Source: [Eubacterium] infirmum (lineage in GTDB: Bacteria; Bacillota; Clostridia; Peptostreptococcales; Anaerovoracaceae). From it: DNA of 64,000 nucleotides. Under the pieces are notes generated by a model that ran no database searches, was not told where the DNA came from, and worked only from the letters and a program-made list of their open reading frames with translations. The DNA lies in the NCBI GenBank assembly GCA_900450455.1, contig UGGN01000001.1, positions 1,240,001 through 1,304,000 on the forward strand. Direction: 5' to 3'. Both the position numbers and the translations under genes were made by a program. Shown here piece after piece: positions 37,328-45,154 of this stretch (position 1 is the stretch's first letter; each line of letters opens with the position of its first letter).

Positions 37328-37876
37328 ATGAGTAGAGGTAGAAGAATAACCGGTCTTGTGATAATAATCTGCGCTTTAACAATGCTGGTAATATGGGAGA
37401 AGTGGGCGAAGCCGGCACTAGTATACGATAAGATTCCGGTTCTTAAAATTGACCTGCAAAAAGGTGATGAACTGAAGGATAGCATGATAGCCTATGTGGA
37501 GTCCATTTGTGGGGAGAAGTATATAAGCAAGGCAGAGATTGATAAATATATTGGTACTAAGGCAAAACATTTCATACATAAGGGGACACCGCTGTTTAGC
37601 GAGTATTTGGGCAAGCCTGATACTCTAGTTGATATCTCCAAGGATAGACTTGCGGTGGTTTTGCCAAAGACAGCTATACATAACTATTCTAGCCGGATTA
37701 AGAAGGAGGACATTGTTTTGATTTATGATGAGGCTGATTTAATCCTTAGAGCAAAGGTCTCAAGTGTCATTGATGATACGCACGGCTTTGAGTTGATAAC
37801 AGGTCAAAGCGAAGCCGCCAAACTGAGTGAGGCTATATCAAAGGGTAGGAAACTACTGATTGTGAGAGGAAGCTAG
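37328..37876 (+). CDS. SAF-domain protein, CpaB/RcpC-like
   Basis: A 182-aa protein with an N-terminal signal-anchor (about 8-26). A SAF-like segment follows (VLKIDLQKGDELKDSMIAYVE, then the LDxVDIS-like turn and RLAVVLPKTAIHNYSSRIKKEDIVLIYDE). This is the plan of CpaB/RcpC, the Tad protein thought to bind wall or periplasmic polymers. It is shorter than Gram-negative CpaB. Position before tadZ and tadA supports the call. Confidence 0.7.
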   Translation: MSRGRRITGLVIIICALTMLVIWEKWAKPALVYDKIPVLKIDLQKGDELKDSMIAYVESICGEKYISKAEIDKYIGTKAKHFIHKGTPLFSEYLGKPDTLVDISKDRLAVVLPKTAIHNYSSRIKKEDIVLIYDEADLILRAKVSSVIDDTHGFELITGQSEAAKLSEAISKGRKLLIVRGS

Positions 37877-38590
37877 ATGACAAGCATAGGATTTTTTTCA
37901 GGTTCAGCTGCTTCGGGTTCCACCATGCTAGCTGTATCCACATCCAAACTTCTTGTTGCTATGGGAAAGAGGGTTTTGCATATATTTTCAGGCATAAGTA
38001 GTATGTATTCATACCTAGAAAAGAATAATGCCGGTAGTTTGGATGATATAAAATCCTCATTGATAGGAAGATGCTTAACAGAAGAAGAACTTAGAGCTAC
38101 AGCAAAGACAGTTGAGGGAATGGAGCTTATAGCTTCAAATAAAAGCTTTTTAATGGCAAATACTTTTCCGGTTGATAGCTTTGATCAGATACTCAAGTCA
38201 TCTAACGGCTTTGATTACGTTATTGTAGATGGAGGATCGGATTTTAGGACGGCTTTGACTGTTTCAGCACTATGTCATTGTGATAAGAAGATTGTGTCGA
38301 TAACACAGGAGCCGAATTCAATATCAAATTTTAAGGAGTTAGATAGCGATATACTGTGCAATTTTGGTGAGATTGTTCTTATTATAAATAAGTATATTAG
38401 AGATAGAGCCTTATATAGCAAGGATGATATAGCATATCTTCTTAAGAGAGAGGTGTCATGTGTAATACCATATTCACAGTTTGGTAGTTATGCACAAATT
38501 GAGAGAAAGACTCTTACAGGAGAGAAACGGTATAGACGTGCGGTGGAAAACTTTATAAAAGAATGTTTGGGGGAAGGGAATGGTAGCTAA
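37877..38590 (+). CDS. TadZ/CpaE-like P-loop protein
   Basis: MinD/ParA-fold protein that localises Tad machinery to a site in the cell. The fold is seen in the N-terminal strand-loop SIGFFSGSAASGST, the VIVDGGSD switch-like stretch and IVSITQEP. The Walker A lacks both lysines of the KGGxGKT form (it reads SGSAASGST). Loss of Walker A residues is known for some TadZ proteins, including a clostridial one studied structurally. The 3' end overlaps the tadA start by 11 bases. Length 237 aa. Confidence 0.78.
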   Translation: MTSIGFFSGSAASGSTMLAVSTSKLLVAMGKRVLHIFSGISSMYSYLEKNNAGSLDDIKSSLIGRCLTEEELRATAKTVEGMELIASNKSFLMANTFPVDSFDQILKSSNGFDYVIVDGGSDFRTALTVSALCHCDKKIVSITQEPNSISNFKELDSDILCNFGEIVLIINKYIRDRALYSKDDIAYLLKREVSCVIPYSQFGSYAQIERKTLTGEKRYRRAVENFIKECLGEGNGS

Positions 38591-40013
38591 GGATATCTTC
38601 ACACTTGAAGACTTTATGGATGAGCATTCAAAGGAACCCGTAAAAGCAAAGTTTGAGACAGAAGGAAACTTAGACTTTGAGGCAATTTGCAGTCTGGTCG
38701 AGAAAAAGCTGGAAATAGATTGGAACGATACAGATGATGCAAGTAAACAGCTAAAGCTTGATAGAGAAAAAAGTGCAATCATAGGTTACGAAAAGGATGT
38801 TTTGTTCTATAAGGAGAAGATAAGAGAAATCCTTAGACAGAGTAAATTAGAAGATGCCGATTTTCCTAGTTACTATCAGGATATAATTGAAGCTGTCTTT
38901 GCCGAGCTATATGGGCTTGCAGGTATTTCACCTTGGGCATACAACACGGATGAAAAATATAAAAGTTCGTCATCTGCAAAGATTATAGGAGACAGAATAT
39001 ATTTTCTCATAGATGGTAGATTACAACTTATGCCTCAAAAAATCAACAAAGAACGTTTACTAAAGCTGAAGAGGGCGCTTCTACTTGCTACACCGAGCGA
39101 GCGTTTAAGCGATGCTTACCATGAGGTCTATCTTAGAAACGGGATTAGAATAAGTATATATTCCGGTGATGTCGTAAAGCCGAATCAGGACATAATAGTT
39201 TTTCGTAAATATGTGATGCCCGAACTTAGCTTTGAGGTACTCAGCGAGCGTAATACCTTTCCCAAGGAAGCAATAAGGATATTTGAACTTATGCGTAAGA
39301 TAGGATTTAATGTCATATTCACAGGACAGGTGAGATCAGGGAAAACGACATTTTTACAGACCTGGCAGAGAGGTGAAAATCGAAACCTTGAAGGACTTGC
39401 AATATCGACAGATCCGGAAACACCGTGGCATGATATTATGCCGGACACAGCTTTGATGCAGATAGTGACAGATGGTAGCGGATTGGAAGAATTAAGTAAA
39501 TCGCTTCTTAGAGCAGATAATGACTATGTTTTGATGGAGGAGATGAGGGATGCATCTGCGTACAAGCTTATAATTGACATAATTACATCAGGAACAAGTA
39601 GATGCAAGGCGACTGTTCACGATGGAAGTGCGTTAGATCTTCCATATAGGATGGCAAGTGAAGTTGTTAACAGATATGGTGGCAGTCTGCTATACACGAT
39701 AAAGAGGATTTATACAGGCTTTGATTACGTATTTGAGATGATCCAAGAAAGCGATAATCATGACCATAAGATATTAAAGGCGATTGTAGAATACGACTTT
39801 GATAGCGAGAACGAAAGATGCGTAGCAAGATATCTTTGTAAGTACGATTTTGAAAAATCAATATGGATATGGAATTCGGATTGCATAGCAAGAAAGCTAG
39901 AAAAGTATCCCCAAGGGGCTAAGGAAATTTCGGAAATAGAAGTGCTTGTAGAGAAACTTGCTAGTGGAAGAACTTTTGAGGATTGGAGGTTTGAACCTGA
40001 CTACAGGGATTAG
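38580..40013 (+). CDS. tadA: TadA/CpaF-type secretion ATPase
   Basis: Hexameric ATPase that drives assembly of Tad pili. Walker A GQVRSGKTT lies at residues 249-257, the Asp box/Walker B region at VLMEEMRD, and the His box at CKATVHDGS. A long N-terminal helical domain precedes (about 1-150). The Walker B core reads EEMRD, as in type II/IV secretion ATPases. The length is 477 aa. The start overlaps tadZ; tadB follows after 6 bp. Confidence 0.9.
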   Translation: MVAKDIFTLEDFMDEHSKEPVKAKFETEGNLDFEAICSLVEKKLEIDWNDTDDASKQLKLDREKSAIIGYEKDVLFYKEKIREILRQSKLEDADFPSYYQDIIEAVFAELYGLAGISPWAYNTDEKYKSSSSAKIIGDRIYFLIDGRLQLMPQKINKERLLKLKRALLLATPSERLSDAYHEVYLRNGIRISIYSGDVVKPNQDIIVFRKYVMPELSFEVLSERNTFPKEAIRIFELMRKIGFNVIFTGQVRSGKTTFLQTWQRGENRNLEGLAISTDPETPWHDIMPDTALMQIVTDGSGLEELSKSLLRADNDYVLMEEMRDASAYKLIIDIITSGTSRCKATVHDGSALDLPYRMASEVVNRYGGSLLYTIKRIYTGFDYVFEMIQESDNHDHKILKAIVEYDFDSENERCVARYLCKYDFEKSIWIWNSDCIARKLEKYPQGAKEISEIEVLVEKLASGRTFEDWRFEPDYRD

Positions 40014-40019
40014 ATACAA

Positions 40020-40967
40020 ATGCTTGAAAGAATCATATATTTGGTAATGGTAATTGGCATTCTAATGATGGAATCAGATGTCATCGTGCAAATATATAAG
40101 GGTATGAAAAATAACTTTTCGATAAAACGAGACTTAAGACGGGTATCAAAACAGATAAATAAAAGAGAAGGTGGAAAGGTATATACACATCTTATGCGTC
40201 TAATTTCAGCATCAGATATGGAGCATATATTTGTATCACCGGAACACTTCATATATCTTAGCATATTTATATTTGTGTTTATGTTTATCGGGCTTATGAT
40301 TTTTCTGGAGCTTCATCATGCACTTGTACTGGCGATGGGATTTATGACAATACCTTATGCAATTTTGACATTTAAACTGAGTGGAAAGAGAGCAAAGGGA
40401 AGTCGAGAGGCCGTAGTATTGGTACAGGAGCTGACAAACAACTATAAGATAAATTCATGCAATATGAGGGAAGCAATAGAGGCAACTGCGATTTCAATGG
40501 AATCTTCTGCTGCAGTGAAGAGGGTGATGATAAATCTAGCAAAGAATTTAAACAATGCATCCTCATCAAAGGAGATAGGTGAAGCGGTTGAAAATTTCAG
40601 ATTTGCATTTGGAACCGCATGGGCCGACATTTTGGCTGCTAATATTTTTATTGCAGTGTATAGAGGCGTAAAGGTGGAAAACAGCCTTAGGGATTTGGGT
40701 AAGAGTATTGCAAACAGCAAAAAGATAGTTGAGCATTCAAGACGTCAGGGGTATGAGGCAAGACTTATGATTCGATACATGATGCCGATATGCATGATAA
40801 TGACGATTATTGGTTCGAAGTTGTTTTTTGATATGAGTATTGCAGAGTATATAGTGTGTCAGTTCTCAAGTAAGAGTAGCCTGTATTGGCTTCTCGCATC
40901 TATATTCCTGTATTCAGCAGCATGTCTTACTGATATGTTCTTTTCAAGCAGAAAGATGGATTTGTAA
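40020..40967 (+). CDS. tadB: TadB-like inner-membrane platform protein
   Basis: Type II secretion F-domain membrane protein of 315 aa. One N-terminal helix (about 5-22) is followed by two close helices (about 80-120), the soluble F domain (about 130-255, with NNYKINSCNMREAIEATA) and two C-terminal helices (about 255-310). Position between the ATPase and a second short F-domain protein matches TadB. The start follows the tadA stop closely. Confidence 0.8.
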   Translation: MLERIIYLVMVIGILMMESDVIVQIYKGMKNNFSIKRDLRRVSKQINKREGGKVYTHLMRLISASDMEHIFVSPEHFIYLSIFIFVFMFIGLMIFLELHHALVLAMGFMTIPYAILTFKLSGKRAKGSREAVVLVQELTNNYKINSCNMREAIEATAISMESSAAVKRVMINLAKNLNNASSSKEIGEAVENFRFAFGTAWADILAANIFIAVYRGVKVENSLRDLGKSIANSKKIVEHSRRQGYEARLMIRYMMPICMIMTIIGSKLFFDMSIAEYIVCQFSSKSSLYWLLASIFLYSAACLTDMFFSSRKMDL

Positions 40968-40969
40968 AA

Positions 40970-41557
40970 TTGAAGTTTAATAGATTTTGGCACAGAAAGT
41001 TTACGAGTGTTCAGGTTAATAAAAATCCACTTGAGTACATAGATAATGCATTTAAGTTGATTAAGACAAAAGCTATATCAAGGATAAATTCGGACAGGAT
41101 AGAGCAGGAACTTCTTAACAGTTGCTTGATGGGGAAGAATCTGGCGATAATATATGCAGGAAAGCCTATGTCGGCAGACTATATCATAGAAGAACTTATG
41201 AGAAGTAGCAAGTTGCTTAAGCCGGTTTATGCAGAGATACTTTCTGAATATAGAAAGGGGAGGGACAAGGAGGCTTTTGAAATTCTATATAGTAGAGTAC
41301 CGGTGAAGGCAGCAAAGAGTTTTTCGATGATCTTATCTAAGATTGATATGATTAATCCTGCGGAGCTGAGCGAATACATGGATTCATTTGAGGAGATGCT
41401 AGCCGATCAAAGACTGACAAAGGGAATACAGAACGCAGAAAAACAAAGCCTTATAGTTAATATAACTGTGACGCTGTCTATATTTGCACTATTAATGAAC
41501 TTTACAGTAACGGTTATATTTTCAAAGGCTCAATTATTACTTGCAGATATATTTTAG
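40970..41557 (+). CDS. TadC-like platform protein (short form)
   Basis: A 195-aa protein likely to be the second platform subunit. It has a soluble helical F-domain-like region (about 40-165) and one hydrophobic C-terminal helix (about 163-190). It is shorter than usual TadC (about 300 aa), because the N-terminal helix pair is missing. The start is a TTG only 2 bp after the tadB stop, with a poor ribosome site, so reinitiation is likely. The call rests mainly on gene order. Confidence 0.6.
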   Translation: MKFNRFWHRKFTSVQVNKNPLEYIDNAFKLIKTKAISRINSDRIEQELLNSCLMGKNLAIIYAGKPMSADYIIEELMRSSKLLKPVYAEILSEYRKGRDKEAFEILYSRVPVKAAKSFSMILSKIDMINPAELSEYMDSFEEMLADQRLTKGIQNAEKQSLIVNITVTLSIFALLMNFTVTVIFSKAQLLLADIF

Positions 41558-41565
41558 GAGGGGAA

Positions 41566-41727
41566 ATGAAGAATTTAATTATAATAATTGGGACTATGAT
41601 ACTTGGAGTAATCATAGTCAATACACTAGTTCTTGGTGATGGTAACTCAATGAAAGGTGCTGCCCAAAATATTCTAGACAGAGGGATTCATACAATAGAT
41701 AATATGAAAATCGGTGATGGGGCTTGA
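41566..41727 (+). CDS. Flp-pilin-like small membrane peptide 1
   Basis: A 53-aa peptide with a strong ribosome site (AGGAGGGG, 41556-41563). A hydrophobic N-terminal helix (NLIIIIGTMILGVIIVN) is followed by a short polar tail. Size, position after tadC and the helix resemble Flp pilins. It shares I-x-G-T-x-I-L-G-x-I-I and a later NS-x-K with the next gene. No clear prepilin-peptidase cleavage site with a preceding basic leader is seen. Its stop overlaps the next start. Confidence 0.65.
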   Translation: MKNLIIIIGTMILGVIIVNTLVLGDGNSMKGAAQNILDRGIHTIDNMKIGDGA

Positions 41728-41861
41728 AAGAAATAATTGTAATAGTAGGAACCATTATCTTGGGGTGTATCATATTTGATATGATGGTAGGCGGTGGCAA
41801 CAGCCTTAAGACTAGTAGCGACGGATATTTTACTAACCTGCTGAGACAGTTATCCTCATGA
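41724..41861 (+). CDS. Flp-pilin-like small membrane peptide 2
   Basis: A 45-aa peptide starting at a TTG that overlaps the previous stop (TTGA). The helix EIIVIVGTIILGCIIFDMM is followed by GGGNSLK and a polar tail, in the same pattern as peptide 1, so the two are likely tandem paralogs. Its stop overlaps the next ATG (ATGA), which supports real translation of all three. Confidence 0.62.
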   Translation: MKEIIVIVGTIILGCIIFDMMVGGGNSLKTSSDGYFTNLLRQLSS

Positions 41862-42229
41862 AGCAAATTATCACAGCAACGGCTTCGCTCATACTGATTC
41901 TATATGTATTTAGTAACATGCTTTGTATTCAGGAGATAAAGATGAAGCAGACTGAACTAAAAGTATGCTCGGTTAAGTACATAGAACAGGTTAAGAAGGA
42001 GGGTGGACTTAACGAAAATATAAGAACCGAGTGGAGAGAAAGGATATCAAAAATATTTAATTGTGGAGCAGATAAAATAGATATAAACAGTGCAGAAAGA
42101 AATTATCATGAAATTAAGCTGGTAGAAATAGATGTACGTTGTGATATTGAGCAAGTGAAGGAAAGCTTTGGAATATCAAAAGGGAAAAAGGAGATAAAAG
42201 CACATTATGAGGTGAAATGTGATAAATAG
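41858..42229 (+). CDS. Minor-pilin-like protein of the Tad locus
   Basis: A 123-aa protein with one N-terminal hydrophobic helix (about 4-24) and a soluble outer domain with two cysteines (in FNCGAD and VRCDIE) plus one in the C-terminal VKCDK. It is unrecognised by family. The architecture resembles TadE-like minor pilins. It is translationally coupled to the peptide before it. Confidence 0.6.
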   Translation: MKQIITATASLILILYVFSNMLCIQEIKMKQTELKVCSVKYIEQVKKEGGLNENIRTEWRERISKIFNCGADKIDINSAERNYHEIKLVEIDVRCDIEQVKESFGISKGKKEIKAHYEVKCDK

Positions 42230-42231
42230 GA

Positions 42232-42345
42232 ATGAAGAATCTAATAATAACTTTAGCAATTATAATATTTATAAGCTCTCTAGCATATAATATTATTAAA
42301 ATTGAGGATGCATATCTAAAAGCCTCTTTGTCAATGTTCAATTAA
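42232..42345 (+). CDS. Tiny membrane peptide ending the Tad locus
   Basis: A 37-aa peptide starting 2 bp after the previous stop: a hydrophobic helix (NLIITLAIIIFISSLAYNII) with a short polar tail. The start MKNLII is the same as in peptide 1 at 41566. The ribosome site is weak, so it depends on reinitiation if translated. Function unknown. Confidence 0.45.
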   Translation: MKNLIITLAIIIFISSLAYNIIKIEDAYLKASLSMFN

Positions 42346-42377
42346 ATTTAGATTCATAAAACTGAAGATGAATAAGA

Positions 42378-42485
42378 AGAGCCCCATTGGTTAATACTAT
42401 GATCTGATATATACTCTTTACCGTACAAAGCCGGTAAAGGGGGTACATATCAAAATCATGTAACTGGTAAAAGGGGCTTTTGTTT
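42378..42485 (+). terminator. Long quasi-palindromic terminator after the Tad locus
   Basis: A quasi-palindrome of about 100 nt. The outer stem AGCCCC/GGGGCT (42380-42385 with 42473-42478) is followed by TTTTGTTT. Inner arms are GTTA/TAAC, ATGAT/ATCAT, GATAT/ATATC and an apical CTTTACCG/CGGTAAAG (42415-42422 with 42431-42438). It lies between convergent genes and probably terminates the Tad transcript. Its size and layered structure are unusual for a plain terminator. Confidence 0.65.
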
Positions 42486-42504
42486 AGCTATTTATAAGGC
42501 ATAT

Positions 42505-43599
42505 CTATACGTTGAAAAGGAAGTTCATTACATCGCCATCCTTTACAACATACTCTTTACCTTCAGAGCGAATATAGCCTTTTTCACGAGCTATGGCAAG
42601 ACTGCCGTTGCATTCCATGAGCTTGTCATAAGAAATAGTTTCAGCTCTGATAAAACCTTTTTCAAAATCTGTGTGAATCTTTCCGGCAGCCTGAGGAGCC
42701 TTTGTTCCTCTTTTTATGGTCCAAGCTCTAACTTCGTCTTCACCGGCTGTGAGAAATGAAATAAGGTTAAGAAGTTTGTATGATGCTTTAATAAGTTTAT
42801 CGAGACCGGATTCATCTATACCTAGCTCTGTAAGGAACAGTTCTTTTTCTTCCTTGTCCAGCTCAGATATTTCTTCTTCTATGCGTGCGCAGATGCAAAC
42901 CACTTCGGCATCTTCGGTATCAGCAAATTCTTTGATTTGTTTTACGCGCTCATTATCATCGGTATCGTTTATTTCATCTTCTGAAAGATTAACTACGTAG
43001 ATTATAGGCTTGAAGGACAGAAGATCGAGTGACTTTACATACTCGGCATCATCATCTGATAATTCCATGGCACGGGCTGATTTGCCTTCTTCTAAGAATG
43101 CAATAATCTTTTTTAGAAGATCCAGTTCTTTAGCTAGACTCTTATCCCCCTTTAGATTTTTTTGAGTTTTAGCAGCTCTCTTTTCTAGAACTTCAAGATC
43201 CGATAAAATGAGTTCCGTATTTATGGTTTCAATATCGGAGAGGGGATCAATTTGCCCGGATACGTGAACGATGTTGTCGTCATCAAAACCGCGAACAACA
43301 TGGATAATAGCAGCAACTTCTCTGATGTGTCCAAGGAACTTGTTACCCAGCCCTTCTCCCTTTGATGCACCCTTGACAAGACCTGCGATGTCGCAGAATT
43401 CTATAGATGTATAGATGGTCTTTTTTGAGTTATATACCTCATGAAGCGTATCTATTCTGTAATCAGGAACTGTAACGACTCCGACATTTGGTTCTATGGT
43501 ACAGAAAGGGTAGTTTGCTGCTTCTGCACCTGCCTTTGTAATTGCATTAAAAAGCGTACTTTTGCCTACGTTTGGAAGGCCAACTATACCTAGTTTCAT
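42505..43599 (-). CDS. ychF: YchF/OLA1-type ribosome-associated ATPase
   Basis: P-loop ATPase of the Obg group that prefers ATP and binds ribosomes. G1 GLPNVGKST is near residue 6, G3 [16 protein letters not shown], and the G4-equivalent is the changed VNLSED, typical of YchF. A central coiled coil and a C-terminal TGS domain follow ([29 protein letters not shown]). Length 364 aa. AGGAG before the start. lgt lies just upstream on the same strand. Confidence 0.97.
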   Translation of the reverse strand: MKLGIVGLPNVGKSTLFNAITKAGAEAANYPFCTIEPNVGVVTVPDYRIDTLHEVYNSKKTIYTSIEFCDIAGLVKGASKGEGLGNKFLGHIREVAAIIHVVRGFDDDNIVHVSGQIDPLSDIETINTELILSDLEVLEKRAAKTQKNLKGDKSLAKELDLLKKIIAFLEEGKSARAMELSDDDAEYVKSLDLLSFKPIIYVVNLSEDEINDTDDNERVKQIKEFADTEDAEVVCICARIEEEISELDKEEKELFLTELGIDESGLDKLIKASYKLLNLISFLTAGEDEVRAWTIKRGTKAPQAAGKIHTDFEKGFIRAETISYDKLMECNGSLAIAREKGYIRSEGKEYVVKDGDVMNFLFNV

Positions 43600-43623
43600 T
43601 GTATTCTCCTCATAAAGTTATTA

Positions 43624-44367
43624 TTATTTCTTCTTATATTTTCGTACTTGATATATGTAAGCAGATAATGCCAGTATGAAGACAACCAGACTTAAAACCT
43701 GTGCTTGTCTGAACTGACCGATCATAAGGCTATCTGTTCTCAACCCCTCAACCCAGAATCTCTCAAATGAATAAAGCATCGCATAAAGCAGAGCAATTTG
43801 CCCATTGAACTTTATCTTGTTTGATAGGAATATGAGTAAGATAAAAATAAAAAAGCACCATATCGATTCGTAAAGGAATGTTGGATGTACCTTCTCACCA
43901 TATACCGTGATAGCCCAGGGAAGATTTGTAGGCCCGCCGTGTGCCTCTGAGTTAAAGAAGTTTCCCCATCTGCCTATAGCTTGGGCAAGTGCTACCTGAG
44001 GCATGATTAAATCTGCCAAATTGGAGAACTTTATCTTCTTACGTTTAGCGACAATGTATGAGACTATAACTCCTGCAATTATTCCGCCGTGAATTGCAAG
44101 ACCGCCGGCACGCAGGTTGAGCATCTGGATAAAGTTGCCCCGATAATTATCATAGCTAAATATAACGTAATACGCTCTTGCGCCTATTATAGAGCAGGGG
44201 ATTAAAAATATGGTTAAATCCAGAATATCATCCTGTACAATACCAAATTTCGGGGCTCTCAAATAGCTGATGTATATGGCTAGCAGAAATGCTACACCGA
44301 TTAAAATACCGTACCATCGTATATCAATACCTGCGATTGTAAATGCAATTGGATTTGGTGCTTGCAT
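43624..44367 (-). CDS. lgt: Prolipoprotein diacylglyceryl transferase
   Basis: Membrane enzyme that attaches diacylglycerol to the lipobox cysteine of prolipoproteins. It has about seven helices and the Lgt signature GRWGNFFNSEAHGGPT, with AGGLAIHGGIIAG and the IRWYG start region. The ATG at 44367 has AAAGGAG seven bases upstream; the earlier ATG at 44382 lies before that site. The protein is 247 aa. It is cotranscribed with ychF (24-bp gap). Confidence 0.96.
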   Translation of the reverse strand: MQAPNPIAFTIAGIDIRWYGILIGVAFLLAIYISYLRAPKFGIVQDDILDLTIFLIPCSIIGARAYYVIFSYDNYRGNFIQMLNLRAGGLAIHGGIIAGVIVSYIVAKRKKIKFSNLADLIMPQVALAQAIGRWGNFFNSEAHGGPTNLPWAITVYGEKVHPTFLYESIWCFFIFILLIFLSNKIKFNGQIALLYAMLYSFERFWVEGLRTDSLMIGQFRQAQVLSLVVFILALSAYIYQVRKYKKK

Positions 44368-44534
44368 AAAAACTCCTTTCATATATCTTTACTATTATAT
44401 TAGAAATGCACATTTAATTCAATTCTTATAGCTTGTTTAATTTGATGTATTTGTATCAAAGAGAAAAGGATTAGAAAGCTTGAAACAACAGAAAGATGAG
44501 CAGATTTAATCATAAAATATATAATAAAAAGATA

Positions 44535-44563
44535 TTGACATTTAAGATGGGGTTTGATAATAT
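44535..44563 (+). promoter_or_regulatory. Promoter of the tRNA operon
   Basis: TTGACA (44535-44540) and TAATAT (44558-44563), 17 bp apart, 27 bp before the first tRNA. The same TAATAT -10 occurs in both rRNA promoters of this window. Confidence 0.8.
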
Positions 44564-44590
44564 ATTCCTTGCAGTGATTTTGCACAATAT

Positions 44591-44667
44591 GGCGGTGTAG
44601 CTTAGTTGGCTAGAGCGTCCGGTTCATACCCGGAAGGTCGGTGGTTCGACTCCACTCGCCGCTACCA
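44591..44667 (+). tRNA. tRNA-Met (CAT), elongator type
   Basis: 77 nt with encoded CCA. Acceptor arms GGCGGTG/CGCCGCT (two G-T pairs), anticodon loop TTCATAC. The anticodon stem lacks the three G-C pairs of initiator tRNA. An Ile tRNA with lysidine also reads as CAT, so Met is likely but not certain. Confidence 0.93.
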
Positions 44668-44671
44668 TTGT

Positions 44672-44747
44672 GGGCGTTTAGCTCAGCTGGGAGAGCACCT
44701 GCCTTACAAGCAGGGGGTCATAGGTTCGAGCCCTATAACGCCCACCA
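44672..44747 (+). tRNA. tRNA-Val (TAC)
   Basis: 76 nt, acceptor GGGCGTT/AACGCCC, anticodon TAC in CTTACAA, encoded CCA. Confidence 0.96.
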
Positions 44748-44754
44748 TCATTGC

Positions 44755-44831
44755 GGCCTGGTAGTTCAGTTGGTTAGAATGCCAGCCTGTCACGCTGGAG
44801 GTCGACGGTTCGAGCCCGTTCCAGGTCGCCA
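44755..44831 (+). tRNA. tRNA-Asp (GTC)
   Basis: 77 nt, acceptor GGCCTGG/CCAGGTC, anticodon GTC in CTGTCAC, encoded CCA. Confidence 0.96.
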
Positions 44832-44855
44832 ATTTTTATATTCATAAGCCAACAT

Positions 44856-44932
44856 GGTGGGTATCGTCAAGTGGTTAAGACCCAGGGTTGTGGCTCCTGT
44901 ATGCGTGGGTTCGAATCCCACTACCCACCCCA
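44856..44932 (+). tRNA. tRNA-His (GTG)
   Basis: 77 nt counted with the extra 5' G (G-1) opposite C73, the hallmark of tRNA-His. Acceptor GTGGGTA/TACCCAC, anticodon GTG, encoded CCA. Confidence 0.96.
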
Positions 44933-44940
44933 TATAATTA

Positions 44941-45015
<75 letters not shown>

Positions 45016-45020
45016 ATCGT

Positions 45021-45095
45021 TGGGGTATCGCCAAGCGGTAAGGCAACGGATTCTGATTCCGTCATGCGCAGGTTCGAATCCTGCTACCCTAGCCA
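45021..45095 (+). tRNA. tRNA-Gln (CTG)
   Basis: 75 nt, acceptor TGGGGTA/TACCCTA, anticodon loop TTCTGAT gives CTG, which reads CAG only. A TTG isoacceptor for CAA should exist elsewhere. CCA encoded. Confidence 0.94.
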
Positions 45096-45099
45096 AGAG

Positions 45100-45127
45100 A
45101 AAACCGTTGATTTCAACGGTTTTTTGT
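45100..45127 (+). terminator. Terminator of the tRNA operon
   Basis: AAAACCGTTGA/TCAACGGTTTT stem with a TT loop, directly followed by the TTTTTTGT copy that is the left target duplication of the insertion sequence. The terminator therefore remains whole. Confidence 0.92.
45120..45127 (+). repeat. Left target-site duplication of the IS
   Basis: TTTTTTGT, identical to bases 46472-46479 on the other side of the element. Confidence 0.9.
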
Positions 45128-45152
45128 GGGCTATAGGACAAAAAGTGTGTGT
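45128..45152 (+). repeat. IS left terminal inverted repeat
   Basis: 25 bp starting GGGCTATAGG, identical to the reverse complement of 46447-46471. Confidence 0.93.
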
Positions 45153-45154
45153 GA

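Noticed and set aside
36923..42345. Prophage or defence island as the identity of the Tad region
   Set aside because: No integrase, capsid, nuclease or methylase gene is present, and the gene order matches a Tad/Flp secretion locus.
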